From the NCBI GenBank assembly GCA_028571685.1, contig CM053142.1, positions 64,443,296 to 64,507,295 on the forward strand: 64,000 nt of DNA, written 5' to 3'. This stretch comes from Heterohyrax brucei (taxonomy: Eukaryota; Chordata; Mammalia; Hyracoidea; Procaviidae). A program made the position numbers and the translations under genes. The notes beneath the pieces are model-generated. The model was not told where the DNA came from, did no database searches, and saw only the letters and a list, made by a program, of their open reading frames with translations. Shown in pieces: positions 11,386 through 22,075 of this stretch; position 1 is the first letter of the stretch, and every line of letters starts with the position of its first letter.

Positions 11386-12420
11386 TGTCAGTTTCTTATT
11401 CCATTTGGTATTTGGCTGAGATCTTTATCTCTTCATTTGATTCTTCAGATTCCAGGATTGATGTTTGGTTCTGCTTTACTGGCTTTTTGGGTCTTGCTGT
11501 AGAGGGTTGGCATGGTGTTTCTGTCTGTGGTGCCAAGTTGGCCAGAACTCTTGCTTTCTTTATGTATGATGTCTTTAATATCATCCCACAACTCATCTGG
11601 CTTTGTGTTATTAGTGTTCAGTGTGTCAAATCTGTTCTTGAAATGGTTTCTAAATTCAGGTGGGATATACTCAAGGTTGTACTTTGGCTCTTGTGGACTT
11701 TATTTCCTTCAGCTTCAACTTGAACTTTCAGATGGACAGTTGGTGATCTATTCCACCATCAGTCCATGGTCTTCTTCTAGCAGATAATATTGGTGTTGTC
11801 CATTGTCTGTTTCCACAGATATAGTCAATTTGATTCCTATGTATTCTATCTGGTGAGGTTCACATGGGTGATAGTTATCATTTATGATGTTGTTGAAAAG
11901 AAGGTATTTCCAATGAAGAAGTTGTTGATCTTGCAAAATTCTATCGCATGATCTCCAGCACCATTTCTATTATCAAGTTCTATTTTCCAACTAGTGATTT
12001 TTTTCTGTTTGTTTCCAATTTTCACATTCTAATCACCAGTAACTTTCAATGCATCTTGATTTCATGTTTGATCAATTTGGACTTTAGAAGTTGGTAAAAG
12101 TTTCAGTTTCTTCACCTTTGGCGTTAGTGGCTGGTGGATAAATTTGAATAATAGCTGTATTAATTGGTATTCCTTGCAAGTGTATGGATGTTATCCTATC
12201 ACTGACAGCATTGTACTTCAGGACAGATGTTGAAATGTTCTTTTGGATGATGAATGCAATGCCATTCCTCTTCATTTTATCATTCCCAGCAGGGCAGACC
12301 ATATGATTACCTATTTCACAATGATCAATGCTGGTTCACCTCCGCTCACTCATGCTTAAGATGTTGATCTTCAATTCCACTTCATTTTTGATTCCTTCCA
12401 CTTTTCCTAGGTTCATACTT
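11386..12420 (-). mobile_element. RTE/BovB-type LINE, endonuclease region, antisense
   Basis: The minus-strand frame 12084-12302 encodes part of the apurinic-type endonuclease domain. It shows 'KRNGIAFIIQKN', 'NAVSDRITSIHLQG' and 'IIQIYPPATNA', matching the family's GVALIV...DRMISVRFQG...VIQVYAPTSNA. Frames at 11748-11936 and 11396-11596 carry more of the linker. The order on the minus strand (endonuclease, RT, C-terminus) agrees with one element spanning 12.4 to 6.8 kb. Confidence 0.85.
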
Positions 12421-12880
12421 TATATACACCCCTTCTGATTATTAATGATAATTTATAGCTATTTCTTCTCATTTTTGAGTTATGCTATCTCAGCAAATGT
12501 AGGCCTCAAAAGCTTTACTCTATCCACGTCATTAAGGTCAACTCAGGGGAAACAGCTCTTTGCTAGTAGTATTTTTAGTGCTTCTAACCTGACAGGCTCA
12601 TCATTCAGCACTGTATCAGACAACATTCCACTGCTATTCATAAGGTTTTCACCGGTTAATTTTTTCAGAAATAGATTGTCAGGTCCTTCTTCCTAGTCTG
12701 TCTTAACCTGCAAGTTTTGCTGAAACTGGTCTACCATGGCTTATCCTGCTGTTATTTGAAATCGCAGTGGCATAGCTTCCAGCATCATAGCAATACCCAA
12801 GCTACCATAGTACAACAAACTGATAGATGCACGGTGGTGTAACCTCTTATCCTGTCTGCAATTCTCATTCAACCACATTT
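12421..12880 (-). mobile_element. RTE 5' region or SINE/RTE-related repeat, antisense
   Basis: The block 12640-12830, with 'ttcagaaatagattgtcagg', 'ccttcttcctagtctgtctt', 'gctgaaactggtctaccatgg' and 'ggcatagcttccagcatca', is a recurrent afrotherian repeat. A related stretch occurs at 45318-45640. It adjoins the RTE endonuclease end and may be that element's 5' part. Boundaries are approximate. Confidence 0.5.
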
Positions 12881-12945
12881 CCCACTACCTCAGCTAAGCT
12901 GTCCCCAACAAGCTCACTGGTTTTCCATTCCTCTAAGCTCCTTCA

Positions 12946-13090
12946 AGGAAACCCTACTGGTGTAGTGAGTTAAGTACTATGTCTGCTACCAAAAGGTCGG
13001 CAGTTCAAATCCACTAGGCTCTCCTTGGAAACTCTATGGGGCAGTTCTCCTCTGACCTGTAGGTCAGAATGGGACACAACTAAATGGCAG
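12946..13090 (+). mobile_element. AfroSINE, short form
   Basis: Head 'aaccctactggtgtagtg', B-box-like 'cagttcaaatcc', tail 'ctccttggaaactctatgg' and 'ggcagttctcctctgacctg'. The end near 13090 is G-rich and diverged from the usual 'cagtgggtttgg'. Confidence 0.85.
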
Positions 13091-13466
13091 TGGGGTGGGG
13101 GTGGAGTTTAAGGTCCTTCAAACTCTCCTCTCCTCCTGGCATTCCTTTTCAGCATCTCTGCCTACCAAAGTCCATTCCAAAAACATCCCCATCTCAGCCC
13201 CACTCCCCGTTATCCTAGAGTTTTCTGATTCTGAATTGAAATGGTTTACCCTCTCTTTGCAGAGCAAGCCTCAATCCATTATATAGTAGAACCCTTAAGG
13301 ATCTTTTTCTCCTACTAGGAAGCAGTGTTCTTTGTTTTTTCCATTGGACCCACATGGTGCATTGCTATGGTAGTTGTGCAGTAAGTATTTGTGAAAATAA
13401 GAACAACACCCCATGCAAACGAATGTGCAGGGATCATGGCCACTGCTGGAAAAGAGCACACTGATA

Positions 13467-13668
13467 AACCAAAACCTATTACCACTGAGTCATTTCCAAC
13501 TCATGGTGACCACAAATATGTCGGAGTAGAATTGTGCTTTGTAGGGTTTCTGTGTCTAATTTTTCAGAAGCAGATAGCTAGGCCTTTCTTCAGCAGGACC
13601 TCTGGGTGCACTCAAACCTCCAATCTTTTGGCTAGAAACTGAGTTCATTAACCGTTTGCACCACCAGC
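13467..13668 (-). mobile_element. AfroSINE, long form, antisense
   Basis: Reverse-complement landmarks in order: 'ccaaaacctattaccactga', 'catttccaactcatggtgac', 'gaagcagatagctaggcc', 'caatcttttggctagaaac' and 'gtttgcaccaccag'. The middle segment of the long form is present. Confidence 0.85.
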
Positions 13669-14504
13669 CCCTCTGCAGGAGGCTCAACTGGACTAATACC
13701 CATTAGGACTAGGGACCGGGCCACAGTTGCCTCTTTTTTCCCATCACATATGGTTATTGAAGCCAATGGACCACCAAATTCATGAATCTTTTCATGCTCT
13801 TTCCTCATAAATGCAGTGCCTGGCACGTGGTTGACACTCTGTAAGTTAGCTGTTGGGAAAAGACTCTCAGGGAGTCTGATGGAAAAGGGGAACTTGGAAT
13901 CAGTGTTGAATGGCAGCTAAATGGTGCTGGTGGCTCCTGCCACCTTGACCATATGTGATGCCTGGACCAACTTAATACATTTAAATGGAGTCAATATTGG
14001 GGTCAGCTTCATTCACAGAGCATTCGTCAGCTTTAGAGGTGACTCTGCAGCCTGCACAGGAGTGTGCAATTGACACAGTCTATTTTTAGCCTTCTGGAGA
14101 CCGTGACCAACATCCCAAGCCGAGGCTGGGCACACCTGCTGCATTCTAATGAGGCAGCCCTGCTTGCCTCTGCCAGCCATCCCCGATCTCACCGACCTGA
14201 AATCTAATGTTGCTAAACTGGGAAGCTGGCTTATTTCCCAGAGGCGGTAGCCTAGATATACCGGGAAAATGGGACCATCACACTCCTCCCAGCTTTCTCC
14301 CCTTCAGCCTTGGACCCAGAGCAGTCATGGGGTTGGGGGAAGTGTTATACTCACAGGATGATGGAGGAGATGGAATCACTCAGTTTTTTTTTTGATCTTG
14401 CTCTGTCTTAGTGCCCTCTGTTTCCCTTGCTGTAAAGGAGATAGTAAGTATGAGCTGACCCAGCTCTCAGATGAGAAAATCAAGGCATACACTAGGGATA
14501 CAGT
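13669..14504. other. Intron 1, apparently single-copy
   Basis: No repeat or gene recognised. The part from about 14000 to 14270 is GC-balanced and free of repeat landmarks. It would be a reasonable place to look for conserved non-coding sequence, but nothing in the sequence itself proves constraint. Confidence 0.45.
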
Positions 14505-14905
14505 TTATGTGATTTGAATAATAATAATAAGAAGAAAAATAGAATACTTACTATGTGTCACACAGGATTCTGAAGTCTTTTCTTGACAACTCTATCAGGT
14601 AGATTTTATTATGATCTGTATTGTATAGAGGGGAAACCCTGATAGCATAGTGGTTAAGTGCTACAGCTGCTAGGCAGAAAGCTAGCAGTTCAAATCTGCC
14701 AGGCGGTCCTTGGAAACTCTACAGGGGCAGTTGTACTCTATCTATAGGGTTGCCATGAGTCAGAATCAACTCGACAGCAGTAGGTTAGGTTTGGTTTTAT
14801 TGCATAGGGGAGAGAAAATAGACATAGTGATTTCCCAAGGTCATACAACCTGCAAGTGGCAGGGCTGGGTTTCAAGAGTGGCCCCAGGGTTTGCACTCGT
14901 GATCA
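14505..14905 (+). mobile_element. MIR element split by an AfroSINE
   Basis: Left half: 'atacttactatgtgtcacac...tctgaagtcttttcttgacaactctatcaggtag'. Right half after the SINE: 'tgatttcccaaggtcataca' and 'caagtggcagggctgg'. These are the standard MIR landmarks in the right order, so one old MIR was interrupted at about 14632. Confidence 0.75.
14632..14798 (+). mobile_element. AfroSINE, short form, inside a MIR
   Basis: Starts 'gaaaccctgatagcatagtg' and ends in 'cagcagtaggttaggtttgg'. A near-perfect direct repeat (attgtatagaggg before, attgcatagggg after) brackets it and is probably the target-site duplication. Confidence 0.88.
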
Positions 14906-15535
14906 CTCTGTCATCTGCCTCGCAATATGTGTTTTTAATTTTACTACAGCCAGAGTAGGGCCCAGGAGCCCTGATTCTGGTCCCAGAGAACCTGCTACTG
15001 GATTGTTGCTTCTTTCTTGCTCTTTTAAACTCTATCCCATTTTGAGACTTTTTAAAATCCTTGCATTCAGGGTTCTACAATCCAGGAAGTAGAGGCTGTG
15101 ATCCTGGCAGAACTATGCTTCTTCAGAGGGCTTTGAGCTTCTGGGCATAAGTTTCAGTTGTGCCCCTGAATTGCCTCTGATCTAGGGCAAGTGGCTCACC
15201 CTCTCTGAACATTCCTCTGTGTCTCCATTTCTCCCTTAAGCCTGTTGAGGAGGATGCCGGTTAGTGATGGGCAGTGGCTGTGGGACACAGAGCTGGCAGG
15301 ATGTCAGGACTGGGGAACCTGTAAAGAGCAGTAATTGACAGTGCTCAAGCAGGAGGTCAGCCACCAGGCTGGGCATTCAGTGCTGAAGTTTAGGGTGAAA
15401 TGTGAATACGAAACTGAGGAAGGTAGGAGGGCAAGAGAACAAGTGTGGGACACCAGAACTGAAAAGACTTATGCTAATTCAGCTAGATGCTGCCTTTTGG
15501 GCAGGGAGTGTCCTACAGACCTGATCTTCCTAAGT
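14906..15535. other. Intron 1, no feature recognised
   Basis: About 630 bp with no repeat landmarks and no supported gene. The 100-codon + frame at 15335-15637 runs into the MIR that follows, so it is chance. Confidence 0.45.
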
Positions 15536-15965
15536 AGGCAGGTGAAACTTGCAATGTATCTTAGTTTAACAAACACTTCCTGTGCACCAGGCCCTTTTCT
15601 AAGCATTTTACAAATATTAATTTGCCTAAGTGGTTAGGGGTTATGGCTGATAACCAAAAGGTCAGCAGTTTGAATCCACTAGGCTCTCCTTGGTAACTGT
15701 ATGGGGTAGTTCTAAGCTGTGCCATAGGATTGCTTTGAGTCAAAATCAACTTGATGGCTATGGATTTTGTTTTGGCATCCTTGAAACCACTCTAGGAGGT
15801 AAGGATCATTTGACTGCCATTTTAGAGATGTGAAAACTGAGGCACCTAGAAGTTAATAACTTTGCTCAAGGTCATGTAGCTGGTAAGTGACAGAGCTGAC
15901 AAGGCCAGGCAGTTGGGCTCTGGAATCTACACTCTTAGCCACCATATGTTACGCCATGCTATGCT
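15536..15965 (+). mobile_element. MIR element split by an AfroSINE
   Basis: Left part includes 'ccaggcccttttctaagcat' and 'tttacaaatattaatttgcc'. Right part includes 'gccattttagagatgtgaaa', 'ctgaggcacctagaagtta', 'ctcaaggtcatgtagctgg' and 'acactcttagccaccat'. The SINE at 15624-15772 separates them. Confidence 0.8.
15624..15772 (+). mobile_element. AfroSINE, 5'-truncated, inside a MIR
   Basis: Begins within the A-box region ('taagtggttaggggttatgg'), keeps 'ggtcagcagtttgaatcc' and the tail 'gagtcaaaatcaacttgatg'. The extreme head is missing. Confidence 0.85.
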
Positions 15966-16285
15966 TGGCTATACATCTTTCCCTGCATAGAGTGTTTACC
16001 ATCTGCCTCTAAAGAAAGATTATTTACTCCCATATTATAGCTCTACAAACAGAGGTTGAGACTGGTTCATTTCACATAACCAGTAGGAGATGAAAATGGG
16101 TTAAATGCAGGTCTGTTTGGGCCCTCGGTGCCATGCTGTCTCTGCAAATCTCGTCCATCGGTCTAACTGAAGGGCTTTGAAAGGGCTTCAGGAATAGCTG
16201 CTGTGGCTGATTGGAGCTAGGCTCAGGGAAGGAGAGGAGGAAAGGGGAGAGAAATCTCAGGGACAGGATTTTGTTGCTCTGCTAA

Positions 16286-16696
<411 letters not shown>

Positions 16697-16742
16697 TGAA
16701 AGTATGTGCCTTTGCATTTCACAGGAAGCAAGAGGTGTTTCC

Positions 16743-17220
16743 TTAGTCATCTAGTGCTTCTATAACAGAAATACAACAAGTGGATGACTTTACAAAGAAA
16801 AACTTTATTCTGTCCAAGTCTGGTTGGCTGAAATATCAAATTCAGGGCATCAGCTCCAGGGGAAGTCTCTCTCTGGAGGAGGATTTGCCTCTGGAGGAGG
16901 GTCATTGTTGTCAGTCTTAACTTGGACTGAGAGATTCTGAAGTGCAGGGTCCCTGGGTCCTTTCCAAAGGACACACTCTGCTCCCGGCACTGCTTCTTGG
17001 TGGTATGAGGTCCCTAAAGCTCTCTGCTAGCATCTGTCCTTTACATCTCAAGGGTGCCTCAAGGCATAATACACCCTCATACAACTGCCTCCCATCCTCC
17101 CTCATCAACAGCACAGAAGCAGGGTTTATAGCACATAGGAACATCACACAATACTGCAAATTATGGCCCGGCCAAATTGCCACACATGTTTTTGGGAGGA
17201 CAGAATTCAATCCATGACAA
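16743..17220 (-). mobile_element. MaLR/MLT1-type ERVL LTR, antisense
   Basis: On the minus strand the element begins near 'tgtcatggattgaattctgt' and ends in a 'gtatttctgttatagaag'-like terminus, with an AATAAA-like A/T stretch near its end. This is the layout of mammalian-apparent LTR retrotransposon LTRs. Several related copies lie in this window, all antisense to PRMT8. No internal retroviral genes are present. It sits 247 bp downstream of exon 2. Confidence 0.7.
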
Positions 17221-17251
17221 GGGTTTAGGGCTTATTTGTTTTACATTCCAG

Positions 17252-17375
17252 CACCTGTGTCCCATCCTGATCGTAAACCCAGAGAAGCGGACTCAGTCCT
17301 TGTACCCGGAGACCAACACTTTCGGAGGCTGGAAGAACCTTCTGGACATTATGACGTCCGCTGTCTTTAGGCAGG
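17252..17375 (+). other. Coding-like block with strong acceptor (candidate cryptic exon)
   Basis: A good polypyrimidine tract and AG ('tttgttttacattccag') precede 124 bp that are open in phase 0, the phase in which exon 2 ends. The block encodes a peptide beginning HLCPILIVNPEKRTQ and containing FGGWKNLLDIM. It ends at a weak donor, gg|gtagac. It is richer in CpG than the surrounding intron. I do not recognise the peptide. If spliced in, its 124-nt length shifts phase, and exon 3 would then give an early stop. It could instead be a retrocopy fragment or an old conserved non-coding block. There is no transcript evidence. Confidence 0.3.
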
Positions 17376-17654
17376 GTAGACTAACTCTTACGTGCATCTT
17401 AATCTAGTGAATCTTTCTAGGGGAGGCAATGCAGCAAGCTTGCTTGGTCACCTGGCCCAGGTCTGACGTCTTCATTGATTCTCAGGAAATTCTTATGTCT
17501 AAATGCTTGTCTTAGACCATAACAGGGAAGATTTATGTTACTGATGCAACAGACCAGAGCTTCATAACAAGTCTTACTGGCGATCTGGTGGCACAAAGGT
17601 ACTTCCAGGCCCTTTATTGGTCTCCAGCCATCTCTCAAGCCACCCCAAAGAAAC

Positions 17655-18145
17655 AACTAACATCTGCTGAGTACTTACTGAGTGCCAGACACTGTTCTAA
17701 GCTCACTACACAGATCATTTTAGGCAGTCCTCATAAGAACCCTATGAAGGAAACATAGCGATAATGCTTCACATAAAATAATATGAGGAAATTATTTTTT
17801 TTAAAGAAACAAAAATTTGCTTGCTATGTGGATGTGTTATCGAGACATCACAAAGCTCCTCCTCCATTTAACCTTTTCTGTATTAAAATAGTGATCCTAC
17901 CATTGCTGTCGCAAACCTTTTACATTCTGGACTCATTTATTTCTCAGGTCAGTGCTATGGGGTTAGCATTATTATTGTCACCGTTTTACACATGAAGACC
18001 TTTGACTATAAAAATCAGATCTCTTATTTGTCCTTTCTGGTTTAAACAAGGTCATGCAGCTTATAAATGGCAGAGCTAGAAATTCAGCCTTCTTGAATTT
18101 TGCCCCAGGCTTCACTTCTAACCACCATGCCTTCTAGCCTTTAAA
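17655..18145 (+). mobile_element. Two MIR fragments
   Basis: Fragment one (17655-17765) has 'gagtacttactgagtgccag', 'cactgttctaagctcacta' and 'cctcataagaaccctatga'. Fragment two (17945-18145) has 'tattattgtcaccgttttac', 'aaggtcatgcagcttataa', 'atggcagagctag' and 'acttctaaccaccatgcc'. Both repeat the middle section, so they are two insertions rather than one. Confidence 0.65.
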
Positions 18146-20325
18146 CAAATTTTTCTTTCTGGAAACCTTATGAATCACTTTGACTCATTTGTTTTTGCTG
18201 GTTCCTTTGTAGCTAGCTCTATGTGGAGCTTGTGGGCGGAGGAAGGGTCCCGCAGTTACATCTAGACTTTGGGGCCCAGCCTCATATACCCCAGGGAGGC
18301 TCAAGGTTTGGCTGGCTGCTTAAACTTGGGGTCTACAGGGAGGGTATGTCTGTGTTCACTTCTGAGGGTCCTGGCCCAGGAAGGCCTGGGCCATTGACTC
18401 TGCTCTCCTTCGTGGACTGAATGTCATCTTGGGTCAGTGAGCTACTGTACCTTCCTTGATCTTGCTTCTCATTGGGGTAGGGACTGGGGGAGGTACACAG
18501 AGCCCTTTCCCGAGACTTCAACTCAGGGCTCATCACACTGTCTGAGTGTAAAACTTTGTTGACAAGGCGGTAATCTAGCCACTCAGCTGACGCCTGATCA
18601 ACATCATGGCTGGGCACCCAGAGGGTATGATTTCCACTCAGGAGAGGACATCAAAGGTCACCAGATAAATACTCAATCAAATTTTACAAGTGGTTTATTT
18701 GATAGAAAAATCGAACATGTATGTGAGTACATATCAACAGTACAGACTGAGTAGAGAGCCTAAAGTGTTTGCAGATTATAGAGAGATTTCTTTCCTTAAT
18801 ATCCTTTTCCAAGAAGCATCATTTGCAATCCCTCTAATGCAAAGTACTTCTGGATACCTAGCTTAAATCCTTCCTGCTGCAGCTATAAGCCATTTCTAGA
18901 CCCAGCTCCTGGTGAAATGCACAGGTCCTTTAATGTAGGGGAGGCTGGCGAGCCTTTTTCCACCCCCGAGATTTCTCTCCACCCTATTTTCTTTCTCTGG
19001 GGTCATCTAGTATAAAAGAAGGTGGCGGGGGACATAAGTAGACTCTTAGCGTTGTTCTTTGCAGAGAGCAGACTTGCTTATCTCCTGTTACCAAGCCTAG
19101 GGATCTCTGTTCCATGCCACAATGCCTTTGACTTCTCTTCTGGGCAAGACCGTGTTTCACCACCTGGAGTGGAAATGGCCATTTGGCAGTCTTCTCCCAT
19201 CATTAACAAGATGCTCACATGGGCAGGCAGCGACACCAGCTTGCTGATTAATAGTGATCAGTGAGTGCTTACAAAACATGGCGCGTGATGGATTGAGCCT
19301 GGTTAGTCTGTAAATACTTACAGGAAGTGCCGGGCTGGGGGATGGGCTGTTTGCGCTCTTCATTTGTAGAGCACAAAAGAAGGCAATTCTGCACTTTTGT
19401 GTTCTTCCTGTTCATGACAGGACATTACTGGGACAACTCCATACTCAGCCCCAGAGGGCAGGGGCCTAAAGAGGGTGGGCCAGTGGTCTTTCACTGCAGA
19501 AGAAGGAAACTTGAGCAGGAGGAAAGGTGATAAAGGAGATGCTGTTTACTGAGGCCTTGGTGCTGAGAAGAGGGGAGGGCTCTGTGACCTCCGGGATCTC
19601 AGCTCTCAATGTTCAGCATCTCTGGGCCTGGTGCCACAGCTATGAGAAGAATCCGTGCCAGTGTGTCTGTGCTCCCAGCCCCCTAAGCCATGGGTGCCAG
19701 TCGCACTTCTGGCCAGCTCCCTTCTTTTGACAATCTTGCTGCAGGTTCTTTTGAATAGATTCTTCAGGGTCTTGTTTCCCAGCAATTAGCCAAAGTGCTG
19801 TCATGTGTTTAATAGGCAGGGAAGCTGGGAGACCAAGTCATCCACAGCTGGGGGCTGGGAATTGTTTTCAACAAAGAGTGGCACATTCTTGTCTGAAATT
19901 TTGGGAGACTTCTTTGGGCTGTTCTCCCAGAGATGATTAAATGAGGGGTAGAAGAAGGGGAGAGAGGTTTTTTTTTGGTTGCTGTTTTTTGATAGGCCAG
20001 TAGGGACTGAGATATCTGGAAGTCTTGCTAAGTCACAATTTGTACTATCAGCCTTAATTCCTGTAGTCTGAGACCTAGGGAAGTGAGAAAGAGGATCACC
20101 ATAGTGACAAAAGGGTGATGAACCCTCCAGAGGTGTCAGGCCAACCCATCTTCACCCATGAAAGGCACCAGAACTGCCTCTGTCTGCAGAAATTGTAAAC
20201 CAGAAGTCAGTATTGTAACTATTGCCAGGATTGAGAGATTTCAGAAAACTTTTGTCATTATTTTGCCTCTCCATCTTAGCCCCTTCAACCAGTTCCTTAC
20301 ATGGATGAAAAGGGTCATAGTTATC
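18146..20325. other. Intron 2, apparently single-copy
   Basis: About 2.2 kb with no repeat family and no gene that I can support. Short open frames (60-94 codons) lie on both strands in conflicting frames and show no motif. Confidence 0.45.
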
Positions 20326-20329
20326 ATGA

Positions 20330-20560
20330 AATGCAAGTGTTAGCACTTTCATAGCACTTACTATACTGATTTAATTACAACCATCAATCTTTGTAACTCT
20401 TACTACCCCATTTTCTAGATGAGGAAACTGAGGGCAGAGATGAATGATATGGAGGATTAGAAAGTCAAAAAGCAGTGGCGCTATGATTTGAATGCAGGAA
20501 TGCTGATTCTAGAACCGGTGCTATTTACCACTACACTGTATTGTCTTCCTAATGAAAACC
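20330..20560 (+). mobile_element. MIR element
   Basis: Landmarks in order: 'tcatagcacttactatactg', 'ccccattttctagatgagga', 'aactgagggcagagatga', 'gatttgaatgcaggaatgc' and 'ctatttaccactacactgta'. Confidence 0.75.
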
Positions 20561-21045
20561 AACTGTACACCATGCCCTGTGCCTGGTGCTGGGTATACTT
20601 ATAGTCCTGTGGTCTCATAATCTTAAAATCTTGCAGTTTTTCAATCTAGCAGTCTTAGAGGGCTTGGTGCCAGGGTTCTTCTACAGGGAAAGGGTTGAGA
20701 ACACCTCTGAAATGTATGAAGCTAGAAGGGAAAGAAGTCTAGACTAACGTCCATCTTAAATTATGGTAAGATCAAACACATTAGCCTCTGGCTGCACAGG
20801 AAGCAGTTGGTGGGCTGGACAGCAGATCCAGTATCTTTTCAGATCTGTAGTGCTTGGATTCTAAGGCTTTGATAGAGGGATTAAAGCTATAACCCCTTCT
20901 AAAACCTGGTCAATTTCTGATTAGATTGAGCTGACCAGGCCATCATGCTAATTGCCTAACTAGGGAGAGGGCATTCCTTCTTGGGGGAAAAGAAATCTGC
21001 TTTAGATTACTGTTTCTTAGACACAATGTGTTATATAGAGTAAGC
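20561..21045. other. Intron 2, no feature recognised
   Basis: About 480 bp with no recognisable gene, repeat or RNA. Confidence 0.45.
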
Positions 21046-21545
21046 TATTATGAGACACGTGAAGAAACAGGAGAACGTGATCCATAGTCAAGAGAAAAAG
21101 CAGTCAACAGAAACAGATCCCTAGACACCCAGATGTTGGAAAGATCAGACAAAGACTTTAAAATAAGTGTGATAAGTTTTATTTTAAAAACTCCCCAGGA
21201 AAAAATGGATATAATGGATGCATTTTGCAACTGAAAAATGCAATATCTAAATCAAATATATACTATATGGGATTAATAGCAGATAATATGCATAAAAGAA
21301 AAAATATGGGAATTTAGGGAAAAGTCAATAGCAATCACCCAAGTTGAAATAAAGAAAAAAGATTGAAAAAAAAAATTAGCAGAGCTTCAACGACTTGTGG
21401 AACAGTATCAAGTAGTAAAAACATGAATAATTGCAATTCCAGAAGAAGACGAAGAAATTGAAAGAAAAATTTTTTTTGAAGAAATATAGGTTGATAATTT
21501 TTTAAAATGTGTAAGAAAAAACAGCAACAACGCAACCCTCTGCAC
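21046..21545 (+). mobile_element. Old L1 fragment (ORF1 region), sense
   Basis: The sequence follows the old mammalian L1 ORF1 region: 'gaagaaacaggagaacgtga', 'gtcaacagaaacagatccc', 'gactttaaaataagtgtgat', 'gatgggattaatagcagat', 'caacgacttgtggaacagta' and 'aattgcaattccagaagaag'. Frames are broken. Confidence 0.7.
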
Positions 21546-21908
21546 TGATATGCTGAAGCAATGATACCACATCTGAAATTACAGTTGAAGTTGGAGTCAG
21601 CTCCTGGCTAAGTTTATAGCAATCCACTGTCATCCTTCAAGATCCATCTGCCTCTTTGCAGGCCAAATAGGTAAACTGAATGTGGTATGGTAAAAATTAC
21701 CACTCCCACATCTTTTAAATCCTTAATGGGATCATAATCTCTGTAATTCTTTCAGAAATACAGCATGGCTTTTGGTTTATGATTTTTGCAGATAGATGAA
21801 TTTCTAATGGCTTCTACTTTGTCTTTCCTACCATAAAAGCCTTTACTCCTTGGGACAGGGAACGAATGTGAAAATTCTGCCTATTACCAAGTGTATCTAT
21901 TCCAAATG
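21546..21908. other. Intron 2, no feature recognised
   Basis: About 360 bp between the L1 fragment and the next SINE. Nothing identified. Confidence 0.4.
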
Positions 21909-22075
21909 GAAACCCTGGTGGCATAGTGGTTAAGGGCTACATCTGCTAACCAAAACGTTGGCAGTTCATATTTGCCAGGTGCTCCTTGGAAACTCTATGG
22001 GGCAGTTCTACTCTAACCTATAGGGTCATTATGAGTTGGAATCAACTTGACAGCAGTGGTCTTAGTGTTTTTCAG
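21909..22075 (+). mobile_element. AfroSINE, short form, well preserved
   Basis: Close to the apparent consensus: 'gaaaccctggtggcatagtg', 'gttaagggctacatctgcta', 'tccttggaaactctatgggg' and 'cagttctactctaacctata'. The short T-rich tail near 22070 is followed by 'ctatttca', which echoes 'ctattcca' in front of the element and may be a target-site duplication. Confidence 0.9.
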
